A stretch of 64,000 nucleotides of DNA from Microglena sp. YARC (GCA_022414725.1 CM039466.1:37446892-37510891); one strand, 5' to 3'; numbered from the stretch's first letter, positions 21,321-31,899 are shown. The notes: generated by a model not told the origin, from the letters alone. Made by a program: numbers and translations.

Positions 21321-23700
21321 AGACTTTACCACCCAGGAGGTGTTTTCTGTTCTCCAATCCCTACGGAAAAACTCCTCCCCCGGGGTAGATGGTATCCCTG
21401 CAGAATGGTACAGATTTGCTTCCCATGAGGCCAACTCCCGATTTGTACAAGCTATGACCTGTTTAACCTGTTTAATCTCATCTGGAAGACTTCTTACCCT
21501 AGCCAATGGGCTGCAGCTGCCTTGGTACCCGTACCCAAATCCAAAGGCAGTGTGTATGACAAGGACAACTATCGAGGTCTTGCGGTGAGCAACTCCATAG
21601 GAAAGATCTTCTCCCTTTGCATGCTACGTAGACTAGATGATTGGTCAGAAGAATTCAACCTCAGAGCCGCTGGCCAATATGGATTTAGAAGTGGTAGGGG
21701 TACTGCAGATGCATCATTCATTCTTAACCATATTGTAGATAAATATAGAGAAAAGAAAAAACCACTCTTTGTGGCTTTTGTTGATTTCAAGAAGGCTTAT
21801 GATTGGGTCAACAGAGACTTGCTATGGGATTGCTTAGCAAGGCTAGGAGTCAAGGACCCCTATCTCAGTATTCTGAAGTCCATGTATAATCATGTTGTTT
21901 TCCAAGTTCGCCTACATGGGGACATTGGATCCTCCTTTCCATCCCTTGTAGGAGTTCAACAAGGAGACCCCCTATCCCCACTCCTATTCGGTCTGTTCAT
22001 TGATAGAATTGAATCGTTCCTCCAATCCAAGCTCCCAAATGTAGGGGCTGAGCTTAGGGGAAAGATTCTGCAACTGTTACTTTATGCTGATGACCTAGCT
22101 ATAATGGCAGAATCCCCGGCAGATATGCAAGCGATGCTTGACTGCCTGAGAGATTTCTGCGAGGCTACTAAGATGGCTGTGAATATAAAGAAAACTGAGA
22201 TTGTCGTTTTCAACAAACAATTCTGTGATGAGGCCCGCATGGATCCTGATTACAAATTTGTCTATGATGGAGCACAACTTTCTACAAAGTTATCTTTTAT
22301 CTACTTGGGATCCCTCTTTGTGGATGGTGACTCAAGCAATCGTGCAAAAGCTGCTTTTTCTAGGATGCTCACTAAGGCCCAAAAGGCACACCACATGCTT
22401 CGTAGGCGATGCCATACTATGGAGATATACAATATTGATATTCTCACCCACCTGTTTGATTCTCTTGTACAACCTATCCTGAATTTTGGCTGTGAGGTGT
22501 GGGCTCCTTCTATTCTGAACAACACACTTATCTCAAATGACCATGCTTGTGAGAAATGGCATAGAGGTATACTTAAACAAATGTTGGGTGTTTGCCAATC
22601 TACTACATCTAATATTATCATGGAAGAGCTGGGTAGAACCCCGTTGTGTTTTGCTTGGCTTAAACAAGCTTTGCGCTTCTGGAACAAGACCATAGATAAA
22701 GAACCTGAGGATCTCATTAGAATGGCTCTTGAGGAATCTTTTGACTCCAACACTGGCTGGGTTCATGACTTGCGTTGTGCTCTCCACAAGCTAGGATCCA
22801 GTAAAAACATCAACATTTTGGAGGCTGTCGATGTCGAAGGTATTATGTCTGAAGTTTTTGAGTCATGGAGGTTTAAGTACCCAAGTGACACCAATGCAGT
22901 TAGAGACATCCCTGATGAGAGAAGGGTTGGCTTTAAACGCCTCCGATACCAAAAATGGTTCGCAGCCAACAGCAATGATGAGAATGGCTTGATTCCTTTT
23001 ACATCCGCCTTACATAAGCAGGATCAGATTCGTTCTATAGCACAGTTTAGAATGGGTTCCCATTGGCTGAACACAGAAAGAATGAGGGTGGTGGATAGAG
23101 CACACATCCCTCGCTCAATGAGACACTGTCAAATGTGTGGGTTCCAAAAAACTGAGGATGAAATGCATATGTTTGAGTGCCCTTTTTATAATGATATTCG
23201 CCTCCGCTACCAGAATCTGTTTACAGATATTTATAGGCATGTCCATGAGGATACCGACTTAACCGTATGGAATGTGGAATTCTGCGATTCCACATTCAGA
23301 ACCTTTATGAATGGAAATGGCACTAAGTCTTTTTGGAGCAACCTAGCCGACTATCTTTCTACTTGTAGAAGAGCAAGACAGGAAGCCCTGGACTGCTTAG
23401 TGGCACCGTAATTTATTATCCCTTTTTTTCTTTTCTTCTTGAGACTTCTCATTTGTTAGCTTCTTACCTCCGCCACTGTAAGTGGTTGAGATCTGGGACC
23501 TGCTCTAAGGGGTTTAATACCTACGCCACCAAAACGGTGGTTGGGAGTTTGGTTTGTTTGTCCTCGACACACCCCTGATGTAATGGGGTTTTTTGCTTTG
23601 TGGGTGCTTTTTCTTTTTGTTTAAAGCACAGAGTCTCATACACCCTCACGGTGTCAAGTAGACTTTAACATGTAATGTAATGTAATGTAATGTAACCACC
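21313..23700 (+). mobile_element. LINE copy 1, 5'-truncated, nested in the LTR element
   Basis: Begins at the sequence corresponding to the endonuclease-RT linker of copy 2 and ends with a TGTAATG-type tail (GTAATGTAATGTAATGTAA, about 23672-23695). A ~280-bp 3' UTR follows the stop, with ACGCCACCAAAACGGTGG and TGTAATGGGGTTTTTTGC. Near-identical to 39921-42300. Confidence 0.9.
21522..23411 (+). CDS. non-LTR retrotransposon reverse transcriptase (LINE copy 1)
   Basis: A 629-codon open frame with the RT fingers-palm series: NYRGLAV (about residue 16), GFRSGRGTADA (54), FVDFKKAYDW (86-95, first catalytic Asp), QGDPLSPLLFGLF (147), YADD (188-191, catalytic Asp pair), then a long thumb and C-terminal region with a zinc-finger-like CQMC-x9-H-x3-C at about 536-553. 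This is the arrangement of APE-type LINEs, which prime reverse transcription at nicked target DNA. The frame is intact from about 21480 to the stop. A 5-nt insertion near 21455 (ACCTGTTTA duplicated) separates it from the upstream part of the same ORF. The endonuclease is missing through 5' truncation. Confidence 0.9.
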   Translation: MVPVPKSKGSVYDKDNYRGLAVSNSIGKIFSLCMLRRLDDWSEEFNLRAAGQYGFRSGRGTADASFILNHIVDKYREKKKPLFVAFVDFKKAYDWVNRDLLWDCLARLGVKDPYLSILKSMYNHVVFQVRLHGDIGSSFPSLVGVQQGDPLSPLLFGLFIDRIESFLQSKLPNVGAELRGKILQLLLYADDLAIMAESPADMQAMLDCLRDFCEATKMAVNIKKTEIVVFNKQFCDEARMDPDYKFVYDGAQLSTKLSFIYLGSLFVDGDSSNRAKAAFSRMLTKAQKAHHMLRRRCHTMEIYNIDILTHLFDSLVQPILNFGCEVWAPSILNNTLISNDHACEKWHRGILKQMLGVCQSTTSNIIMEELGRTPLCFAWLKQALRFWNKTIDKEPEDLIRMALEESFDSNTGWVHDLRCALHKLGSSKNINILEAVDVEGIMSEVFESWRFKYPSDTNAVRDIPDERRVGFKRLRYQKWFAANSNDENGLIPFTSALHKQDQIRSIAQFRMGSHWLNTERMRVVDRAHIPRSMRHCQMCGFQKTEDEMHMFECPFYNDIRLRYQNLFTDIYRHVHEDTDLTVWNVEFCDSTFRTFMNGNGTKSFWSNLADYLSTCRRARQEALDCLVAP

Positions 23701-25381
23701 CCTTCATCACCTCTGCTTTCCATGGTACTTTCTCCCTGCCCTGGCCCCACTCCCATAATAGGACAACCAAGGCGCCACACATCCTGGTGGGCATAGGATA
23801 AATGCTAAGCTTGTGAGCGATACCCTCGCTTGTGGACATAGGATAAATGATAACCTTGTGAGGGGATGTCAACAGCTGAACTCTGAACGGGGGGTATGAA
23901 CTGATCTGATAACCTCTTGCTCCACTGATATCAGCATTATGACCCGATCTGCACACTGATCTGCCGCTGATCTGCATTATGATCTGATCTGCACACTGAT
24001 CTGCATAAATCGCAGTACCGCTATTTTATGCAGACCACCATGCAATGGTCACATTGACTCTCATGCACATGCAGATCCCCAGCACTTGTGAGCGATACCC
24101 TCGCTTGCTGAATACATCTGCATGTCACATAATTGTCTTTGAACTGATCTGCAGCCACTCTGATAGACGGCTTCCCTGATATGCAGCCGCCATGATCGGC
24201 AGCTTCCCTGATCTGCAGCCATCCTAGTCTTTTCTGCCGCAGTCATGGTTACACTCACCTCATATAAGGTCACAGCAATTCCTACCCACCTGGCACCTCC
24301 CTAGTAGAGTCCGATTGATTTCCCCAGCAGCTCCCTAGAAGTACGCAAATGACCTGCAGCTCCCCAGCAGGCCCTACAAGCCCTCTATCTTCTCAACGGC
24401 TCCTAGCGACATGGAGTCAACTCTAGCAACATGGCAGCCAAGCTACTGACCCTGGATGACTTCCCAGCACCTGGCATTTAAATGTGCCCCCTGCCTGTCA
24501 TTTTTTTTAATAGCAATGAACACTCTAGGAATTTAAATCCTGTCCTGCCATGTACTAACACAGCAGTTTGACTAGTTTTCTTGCCGACCTGGACCTCTAG
24601 TTACATGCTGTTTTCAATTGACTTCTTAGCATGTACCTCCCCTCTGGAAGACAGTTGTATTTACTGTCAAGCCTACCTTCTTATATCTTATAAATAATAC
24701 TGAAAGTACCTCACCCTATTCTTCCATCTGGACGGATAGTTATGAGCTAGCGGAGGATGTCTACCTTAAGTTATTTCTCATAATGTCATCCGTAATTTGT
24801 GGATTCATTTAGAGCCTCCAAATTATGAGGGGAATAATATGCTGACCTTATGCATCCCAACTGACTTCTAGGTGGGATGTATCACACTTAGTCCTGCCAG
24901 TCTCTGACTTAGTTATCCTGATGTCACTCTTGATTTGACAAGTCTTTGCAGGATCTCGACTTCCCAATTAGAGGGGGAATAAGTTAGATGACCTCAGGTA
25001 TGACCGCATAAATTCTCTTTCTCCTTATAGACTTACCGTAGTTTAAGTCTGTACCAACCTAGGCCAGTGATTTAGAGTTCTTAGATAAGATTACCACCCT
25101 GACTGTGCCAGCCCGCCTTGCCACAGTCCAGATTACCTTACATCTGATCTCTTGACAAGCCTGGCCGATGTACAGCCACATATAGTGAATTACTGACTTC
25201 GAGACTTTCCAAGTGCTTCCTTCCCTTTAGTCTTGACCTGAATAATCTTATTGTCCAAGTTCTTGACCAAAGCAGACCAGCTCTTAGGCATTGTATTTCT
25301 TTTATATCTATATTAATTTGTTATGCCCCTCAGTTAACTTCAGGAATTCTTGAGCTCAAGAATACCTCAAGTTGGGGGGGA
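23701..25381 (+). other. 3' internal region of the LTR element, non-coding
   Basis: No ORF with recognisable similarity. GATCTGCA-type phrases recur at 23930-24230 (CTGATCTGCA...). The region ends with AAGTTGGGGGGGA, the presumed polypurine tract. Confidence 0.6.
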
Positions 25382-25591
25382 TGTTATTGTCCGATATACG
25401 TCGGACACTGAGTCGGCATAATGCATACCGGTACCTGGTCTCTCCTGGTCCCGAGTTGCCTGCCGCTAGGCCAGTTAGCTGTGGCCTACACGGGTCTGCA
25501 GGATCTTCCTGCAGACTCCCGTCTTCTATGTAAGCGCACTCGTTGCGTGTATCTTCCTTCTACTTCAGTCTTCACTGTGTAACCAACAAAA
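25382..25591 (+). repeat. 3' LTR
   Basis: Near-identical to 18561-18773; TGTTATTGTCC start after the purine tract, ending ACCAACAAAA and followed by the target-site copy GTCCC. Confidence 0.9.
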
Positions 25592-25596
25592 GTCCC

Positions 25597-26746
25597 CCAT
25601 AGGGGGCCGACCAACTAACGTCTCTAACTGACGATTGGAGAGCGGTAGACGCACGACTTCTGTCCCATACCACCTGGAAACGTCTGAAGTCTGGACCTAC
25701 TCAAGTTGAAACCTGAAAACCAGTGGGCAAAAACTCAATTTGATTGTGATACATTCCCTTGTTTCATGTTCACATAGTGTGTTACTTGGGATCTTAAGTC
25801 TGCAAATAAGATATACATTTTGGTGGATAACCACCAGGTTTGCCCAATTGAATGTGTAACTTGTGAATGGCCAAGCGCTGACAGTGGGTACCATAACTCA
25901 TTAATGGTGTACATCCAATAAAATTTAAGTGCATACTGTGAAAGCTATTTAAATATTCTTTTGAATGGTGTACTCAAAAGTGAATTTGATAACAAAGGTG
26001 GCTTTTATCAAATTCACTTAATATTTTGTTTGCCCCCCCTCGCCTCAGTGCACCTTATATGTACCCAAGCAGCCCCCGACTCCACTGCTCTATCGGGCAG
26101 TTTCGCCGCTGTATTGCTGAGTACCGCCTTCACTCCGCGTTCCTTATTCCATGCCCATTGTAACTACTTAACACATCAGACAGCTGTGCACAGGTGAGGG
26201 TGTGCTCATGCTGACGTGTACTGTACCCACTTGTACCGACCCCACAGTTTCCGACAGATCACCCCACCCTCCCGGAACTTCTCATTCCCCAAAGCTCCCA
26301 TTTCCAAAACACGACCGACTCCAACGAACAACAATTCATGCTAGAAAGCGTGCAGTATCATACGCAACTTAAATCCCTACTCCACCACCCCTTTCATTCT
26401 CGCTCCACTTGTCAGGCGCAAACGAAAAAATCAAACGACCTTTAGTGTTCGAGTTCCGTTTCTCCGGTTCCATATCTCCGAACCAGTCCTCTTACCGTTG
26501 ACAGCAACCTGCTTCAGCTTCTGACTGCAATCCAATCTCTGCGGGTACAATATAACGTACACGCATTTCATTAGACAGCGTGTACAGGAAAGGTAGCGAG
26601 GCCATTCTTATTTATCCACTTCGCCCCCTCTTGTCTTTAGAACTTGAGAGCTAGCAGCGCATTCCGCCTACCTAATTAGCGCGCATAATCGCCTAGAAAG
26701 ATACTTATAGGAATTACCGGAACGCGTGGTAACGACCAGCTAAGGC
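25597..26746. other. intergenic, no gene recognised
   Basis: A pair GTGAATTTGATAACAAAGG / CTTTTATCAAATTCACTTAA at about 25980-26020 forms a hairpin-like inverted repeat. No coding signal was found. The promoter of the plus-strand gene starting at 26747 should lie at its right end; no core element is convincing. Confidence 0.5.
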
Positions 26747-26872
26747 ATGGTCCAAGTTGTCGAGGACGCATGGCACCCCAAGGCCGAGGTGGTGGAGAGG
26801 GCCGGGGGGTTGGATATCCAGCTATCGGAAATCTTGGATGCTGACCCAGATACCGTGTACAGCGTGCTTACT
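26747..26872 (+). CDS. SRPBCC/START-like protein, exon 1
   Basis: 42 codons from ATG, reading MVQVVEDAWHPKAEVVERAG then LDIQLSEILDADPDTVYSVL, ending at strong donor GTGAGT, phase 0. The second half has the typical opening of SRPBCC folds: a beta strand, then a helix over DPD-x-V-Y-x-(V/I)-L-T leading into DP(E/R)NP. The start is the first in-frame Met; an upstream non-coding exon cannot be excluded. Downstream copies of the next exon's acceptor edge (27190-27660) mark the intron end. Confidence 0.7.
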
Positions 26873-27189
26873 GTGAGTAACCCCCCAACTTCGGATCATC
26901 CAACATGTTCCACACACCAAACACTCCCCATGGTGTTGTCCGAGGACCCCCTTTGGACAGCTTTCTTAATCAGGCCTACTTGGCGCAGTGCTTTTCTTTT
27001 TTTCCCTTTCAAGTGCCACCACAGAATATTGCTGCCATACCTTGCATCATGCTGTTTGTGTCTGACTGTAGTCAACACCCCCATACATGCATGTAGTATC
27101 TCAGGGGTATGTAGCACACATTAAGCACAAAAACACAGGCGTAAAAAAAACCTATGACAGAAACTTCAAAATTCAAAATCCCGTTCTTC

Positions 27190-27668
27190 AACCATTGAAT
27201 TCAGGACCGCAATCCTGGGCGTTTACGTAGAGGCCATCCAGATGTGACCTACCTGCGCACAATAGTGCAAAAAACAAAGTAAATGAAGGAGAAAAACCAC
27301 CAAGTGAATTCAGGGCCGCAATATCACATATGAATAGGGGTCGGCTTTGTTATGTAATATTAGTGAATAAATAATATTACATAATATTTTATAATATTAG
27401 TCGAACAACCCGTCTCACCAGACTTTGGATTTATTTGAAAAACGCATATTATTGTGACACTATAATAATATTAGTTCATATTAGTTTTTCAAACACTGAT
27501 ATTAGTTGCCGTTCCCTACCCATGAATGCAGGACCGCAATCCCGAGCGGATATTTAGAGGCCTTGAAGAGGTGACCTACCGGCGCACGGAAGTGCAAAAA
27601 ACAAAGTAAAAACAAAAATACCGCAAAGTGAATTTAGGACCGCATTATCACCTACGGTATGCATGCAG
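27190..27668 (+). repeat. array of 5'-edge copies of SRPBCC exon 2
   Basis: Four partial copies of the intron-exon 2 junction at about 27205, 27318, 27530 and 27635. Each has GAATTCAG, GAATGCAG or GAATTTAG followed by G(A/G)CCGCA(A/T)T. The 27530 copy continues open for about 60 nt (DRNPERIFRGLEEVTYRR), then GTGCAAAAAACAAAGTAAA, which is also repeated. Each keeps AG. All lie upstream of the true exon. Confidence 0.85.
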
Positions 27669-27851
27669 GACCGCAATCCGGAGCGGATATATAGAGGTCT
27701 TGAAGAGGTGACCTACCGCCGTATGCTAGAAGATGATGGCCAGGGGCGCCGACACTTTGAAGTGGGCCACAAGGCGATTGCACGCTTTTTCTGCATCTCC
27801 TTTCACATAGAAACATGCTCCCTGGTGTGGGAAGATGACGATGAAAAAGTG
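27669..27851 (+). CDS. SRPBCC/START-like protein, exon 2
   Basis: 61 codons, phase 0-0: acceptor GCATGCAG, donor GTGAGG. Reads DRNPERIYRGLEEVTYRRML, then EDDGQGRRHFEVGHKAIARF, then FCISFHIETCSLVWEDDDEK. These are antiparallel strands of an SRPBCC (START/Bet v 1-like) lipid-binding fold, with the DDG turn and the strand pattern typical of plant DUF220-like or polyketide-cyclase-like proteins. Joining to exon 3 gives EKV-IRFKAAKE, which keeps the fold in register. 3'-edge copies with intact donors occur at about 28784-28850 and 28890-28997. Confidence 0.75.
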
Positions 27852-29557
27852 GTGAGGTCGCTGGGTATGCTTTTCGGCTACACGCAACAGCTTCTAGGCA
27901 GCTCCCCTGACTGTCTTTGAGGCCAAGCCTAACGCTGCCTGTAGCACCTTGAAGCTTGCACAATCACTTAGGGTCAGTACTTCTGAAATTGATGTTGGGT
28001 GTAGTGTTTGATATGACATGGAAAAAAGTAGGTCCCTCGTTTGGTCGAGGGTTGGTATCTGTCAACGAGCAGCAGGGCGGGCCTGCTGCCCAGAAAAAAG
28101 TGGGCGCCTTATATAGCTATTATTAGCACGGACTTCACCCACAACTCAGCCGCAGGGCCGTGCGTGGGGTGGGCCGGGTGGGCCTACGGAAAGCCAGGCC
28201 AACTATGGTACTTCTAATTCACGTAATGCTCATGTTTCCAGCCTTACAGGCACCTTACAGGCACAACAAAAAGTAGGCACCTCCTATTCTATAACCCTAG
28301 GTGCACCTACTCTTTTGTAGGAGTGGTAGCGCCATTCAAACTGAATGCTTTGTGTAGCTGGTTTGTGTCGGGAGACCCACCTCCTGGGGTGAAAATCCTT
28401 TCACAACTAAAAATCAAAAGCTGGCCAGAAATGCTGAACCAGTAGAGTGCAGCACAGTTGCTGGCCCAGGGAGCTACCCAGAAGCAGCTATGGAAAGTCT
28501 AAAAGAAAAAGAATTCGTGAGGTTGCTGGGTATACTTTGGGTTGGGTTGGGAGAGGTAGGGTGGGGTGCCGACACTTCAAAGTGGCCTACAAGGCAATAT
28601 AACTAGGGAACGGCAACATGATAACATATAATATCATATGCTACCGTATGATGCCAGCAGTCTGACTAGGCTAAAGTTATCGTTTGCATACAACATCATC
28701 TGATGCAATTTGTATGATATCATATGATGTAATACTCGCCTTTGGTCAGTATCATTTGATTTGCGGGTCCCTAGATAAAACCCTTCTTCTACATCTCCTT
28801 TCACATAGAAACATGCTCCCTGGTGTGTGGGAAGATGACAATGAAAAAGTGGTGAGGTCGCTGGGTCGGGTGCTTTGGGTGGTGCCGGGTGCTGACACTT
28901 TGAAGTGGGCCACAAGGCGATAGCATGTGTCTTCTGCATCTCCTTTCACATAGAAACATGCTCCCTGGTGTGGGAAGATGACAATGAAAAAGTGGTGAGG
29001 TCAGATGGGGGGATGGGGTGGTTGGGTGGGCATTTGTGTGTGTGGGGGGGGGGATAGGTGGGTGGAGTAGGCAATATGGATTGGTCCACACAGTTTTAAT
29101 CAACCCCCAACACTCGACCCAAAGTGCGCCTACTCTTTTAGGTAGGAGTGGCAACGCCATTCATACTGAATCCTTGCAGTTGCTGGTTTGTGTAGGGAGA
29201 CCCACCTCCTGGGGTGAAAACCCTTTCACAACTAAAAACACAAGTGGTCTGGTCGGATGGGGGAATGGGGTGGTTGGGTGGGAATTTGTGTGTGTGGGTG
29301 GGATAGGTGGTTGGAGTGAGCAATATGGATTAGGCCACACAGTTTGAATTACCCCCCAACACTTGGCCCAAAGTGCGCCTACTCTTTAAGGTAGGAGTGG
29401 CAACGTCATTCAAACTAAATCCTCGCTGTCGCTGGTGTGTAGGGAGACCCACCTCCTGGGGTGAAAATATTTTCACAAAACAACTGAGGCATGCGCACGA
29501 GGTCGCCCATCTACCAACCATCCATCAAAACTAAAACAAAAACTGGTCTGCTTGCAG
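27852..29557 (+). repeat. intron with 3'-edge copies of exon 2, hAT-B MITE and CACCTCCTGGGGTGAAAAT repeats
   Basis: Partial copies of exon 2's end (TCCTTTCACATAGAAACATG, CTCCCTGGTGTG, GAAAAAGTG then GTGAGG) lie at about 28784-28850 and 28890-28997; a shorter one (GCCGACACTTCAAAGTGG) lies at 28567-28595. Copies of the 110-bp family with GCGCCTACTCTTTTGTAGG and GGGAGACCCACCTCCTGGGG lie at about 28296-28425, 29125-29245 and 29365-29480. hAT-B copy 1 is listed separately. Confidence 0.75.
28604..28773. mobile_element. hAT-B MITE copy 1
   Basis: Starts TAGGGAACGGCAA and ends with the inverted TTTGCGGGTCCCTA. The interior has GTCTGACTAGGCTAAAGTTA and ATGATATCATATGAT palindromes shared with the copies at 33711, 38833 and 48707. 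Flanking 8-mers AATATAAC and GATAAAAC match at 6 of 8 positions. Confidence 0.75.
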
Positions 29558-29789
29558 ATTCGATTCAAAGCAGCCAAGGAGAGAGGCACAATGAAGGCAT
29601 TTGATGGGAGTTGGCACATCCGCCCACTCGCACATGCTCACGGCCACGCGTGGAAGAAGGCCAACCACAATAACCTCTCTCATGCGGACCCTCCTCGGGA
29701 TAAGGACAAGGACCTTAGCCACCCACTAGCAAGCAAGCACCCATGGCTGAATATGCTCCAACCGAATATGCTGCAACCGCTATTCCCAG
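29558..29789 (+). CDS. SRPBCC/START-like protein, exon 3
   Basis: 77 codons plus one base: acceptor CTGCTTGCAG, donor GTGAGC. Begins IRFKAAKERGTMKAFDGSWH then IRPL, the conserved last-strand region of SRPBCC proteins (F-K-x-x-x-x-G-x-M-x-x-F-x-G-x-W). Then comes a His/Lys/Asp-rich linker (HADPPRDKDKDLSHPLASKH) ending MLQPLFP. Exit phase 1 matches exon 4, which restores a Gly. The second half of this exon is copied five times in the downstream intron. AATATGCTCCAACC and AATATGCTGCAACC inside the exon are themselves a small tandem repeat (LNMLQPNMLQP). Confidence 0.75.
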
Positions 29790-29849
29790 GTGAGCTCAAA
29801 CTGAGATGTGTGTGTGTGTATAGGGGGTAATATGGGGGGGTGGGGGAGG

Positions 29850-30700
29850 GGGGGAGGCAGAGCTCCCATGTGAACCTTCCTCAGAGTAAGGACAAGGACC
29901 TTAGCCACCCACTAGCAAGCAAGCACCCATGGATGAATATGTTGCAACTGCTATTACCGGTTGAGTTCAAACTGAGATGTGTGTGTGTATACGGGGAGAT
30001 GTGTGGGGGGGGGTGAGGGGGGGAGGGGGGGAGGCAGAGCTCCCATGTGAACCTTCCTCAGAGTATGGACAAGGAACTTAGCCACCCACTAGCAAGCACG
30101 CACCCATGGATGAATATGCTGCAACTGCTATTTCCGGGTGAGCTCAAACTGATATGTGTGTGTGTGTGTATAGGGGGAGAGACAGGTAGGAGGGGGGGGG
30201 GAGGGAGGAGGTAGAGCTCTCATGTGGACCCTCCTCGGGATAAGGACAAGGACCTTAGCCACCCACAAGCAAGAAAGCACCCATGGATGAATATGCTGCA
30301 ACCAAATATGCTGCAACCGCTATTACTGGGTGAGCTCAAACTGATATGTGTGTATGAGTGTTTATAGGGGGAGATATGGGATGGGGGTGGGGGAGGGTGG
30401 GAGGCAGAGCTCCCATGTGAACCTTCCTCAGAGTAAGGACAAGGACCTTAGCCACCCACTAGCAAGCACGCACCCATGGATGAATATGCTGCAACTGCTA
30501 TTACCGGTTGAGTTCAAACTGATATGTGTGTGTGTTGAGGGGGAGATATGGGGGGGTGGGGGAGGGGGTGGGGGAGTGAGGAGGCAGGGCTCCCGTGTGG
30601 ACCCACCTCATAGTAAGGACCAGGGCCTAAGCCACCCACTAGCAAGCAAGCACCCATGGATGAATATGCCCCAACCGCTATTACTAGGTGAGTTTAATCT
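29850..30700 (+). repeat. array of 3'-edge copies of SRPBCC exon 3, five copies
   Basis: About 185-bp units at roughly 29885, 30060, 30225, 30425 and 30605. Each has AAGGACAAGGACCTTAGCCA, CCACTAGCAAGCA and GATGAATATGCTGCAAC, then the donor zone. Donors are intact (GGTGAG) in the second, third and fifth copies and mutated (GTTGAG) in the first and fourth. Each unit ends in a GT/GGGGGAG-rich intron start. Several remain open and would add an HP-x-x-x-SK-HPWMNM module. Confidence 0.85.
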
Positions 30701-30721
30701 GAGATGGCTTAATCGCTCACT

Positions 30722-30870
30722 CCAACCAACCAACCAACCAACCAACCAACCAACCAACCAACCAAACCAACCAACCAACCAACCAACCAACCAACCAACC
30801 AACCAAACCAACCGAACCAACCACTCACCAACTCCACTCTTTCTACCACCACCACCACCACCACCACCAC
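30722..30870. repeat. (AACC)n and (CAC)n microsatellites
   Basis: About 25 AACC tetramers interrupted twice, then CAC triplets, forming the end of intron 3. Confidence 0.95.
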
Positions 30871-30886
30871 AAACCCCTGTTCTCAG

Positions 30887-31011
30887 GTCCTCCACATAAG
30901 GAGAAGCCCCTCTGCTCGATAGTATCTTTGGAACAACGCGTTGTTCTTCGCTTCATGCCCCCACCGGGTATCAAGGGGGTTATGAAGGCTATGTGTTGTA
31001 GACAGCTGCAG
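30887..31011 (+). CDS. SRPBCC/START-like protein, exon 4
   Basis: 125 nt: acceptor CCCTGTTCTCAG, two bases completing Gly, then [20 protein letters not shown] and [21 protein letters not shown], donor GTGCGA, phase 0 out. The block S-(I/V)-V-S-L-E-Q...PPPGIKG-(V/L)-M...C-x-RQ is the C-terminal helix region of plant-type DUF220/SRPBCC proteins as I know them, and continues naturally into exon 5 (GMMEDL). Phase agreement on both sides supports the model. Confidence 0.75.
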
Positions 31012-31239
31012 GTGCGAGGAGCTCACTAATAAATACATAAAAAGTACGCATTATTACGAGGCGTGAGGTTGAGGGGGCCAGCCCGTTTGCTTGCAATGGG
31101 GCCATCCACCAAATGTTGTGGGGTGATGAATGAGTAAATAGTATGTCTTATTACGAGGCGTGAGGTTGAGGGGGGCAGCCTGTTTACTTGCACTGGGGCA
31201 CTCCACAAAGGGAGCTGGCTACTCAATGTATTCTACATC

Positions 31240-31448
31240 CCCGTTTTGACGAATGGCTCAATGGTTGAGCTCCTTGAACAAAGAAGGTGCCTCGTTCGAA
31301 TCCCTACGGAGGCGCTTTAGTGTTTCCGGTCGCTGTCAACTGCCATGGTAGCTTTGTCCAGGTAAAGGAGCAGCCCGTTCCCTACCGCCGTAAGACGGGG
31401 CTCCCTTAAGACCACGCCCCACGGCCCCACCAGGCGTTCTCATTGTGT
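31240..31448 (+). mobile_element. tRNA-derived SINE copy 1
   Basis: Head has box A (TGGCTCAATGGTTGAGC) and box B (GTTCGAATCCC), then the family body GGTCGCTGTCAACTGCCATG, GTAGCTTTGTCCAGGTAAAG, CAGCCCGTTCCCTACCGCCG and CACCAGGCGTTCTCATT. At least seven further copies are in the window. Confidence 0.85.
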
Positions 31449-31594
31449 CTTCTATGATTTCAACTGGGGCCAACCACAAAATGCTGTGGGGTGATCAATA
31501 AATGAGCAAAAAGTACGCCTTATCATGAGGCGTGAGATTGAGGGGGCCGGCCCTTTTGCTTTCACTGGGACCAGCTTCCCATCCTTGATATGAC

Positions 31595-31789
31595 CAGGGT
31601 ACTTCCATTGGCCAAATTGGCCAGCACTTTAGCGCACTTGAAAGAAAGAAAAAATGCGCTTTGTAGTGCAAAAAGCGCAAACATTGCTTGCTGCGCCCAC
31701 AGGGGGTTGCAAAAAACTGCGCGAACACGCAGTGGGGCTCAAAAAGGCAGCGCGCCAGCGCGCAAAAGCGCGCGCTTGGAAGTACCCTG
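31595..31789. mobile_element. hAT-A MITE copy 2
   Basis: CAGGGTACTTCC ... GGAAGTACCCTG termini. Flanks GATATGAC and GCTATGAC match at 7 of 8 positions, as for a hAT 8-bp target duplication. Confidence 0.85.
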
Positions 31790-31899
31790 GCTATGACCCT
31801 GTCTCACCACTTCCAGTGATTTGTTTTCAAATCTGAAAGCGGTTTTTTCCTAGCTTCATGGTTGTAGGCCTCCTCCAGCGCCAGCTCGGAAGTACCCTT

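Larger units (their letters stand above)
18561..25591 (+). mobile_element. LTR retroelement (non-autonomous) carrying a nested LINE
   Basis: Bounded by ~210-bp direct repeats (18561-18773 and 25382-25591) starting TGTTATTGTCC. A 5-bp duplication GTCCC flanks it (18556-18560 and 25592-25596). A purine tract GTTGGGGGGGA lies immediately before the 3' LTR. The interior has a gag-like ORF but no recognisable integrase, protease or pol of its own; the only RT belongs to the nested LINE at about 21313-23700. It is therefore probably a non-autonomous LTR element, or one that lost pol. Confidence 0.85.

Noticed and set aside
19687..21588. A single gag-RT fusion gene of 633 codons
   Set aside because: The frame passes through a microsatellite and then enters a 5'-truncated LINE in a frame that fails shortly afterwards; the second LINE copy has endonuclease sequence at the same place.
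26900..27124. Extension of SRPBCC exon 1 through 27124 as one 125-codon ORF
   Set aside because: A strong GTGAGT donor at 26873 and the phase-perfect join to exon 2 at 27669 fit better, and the extension has no similarity to the fold.
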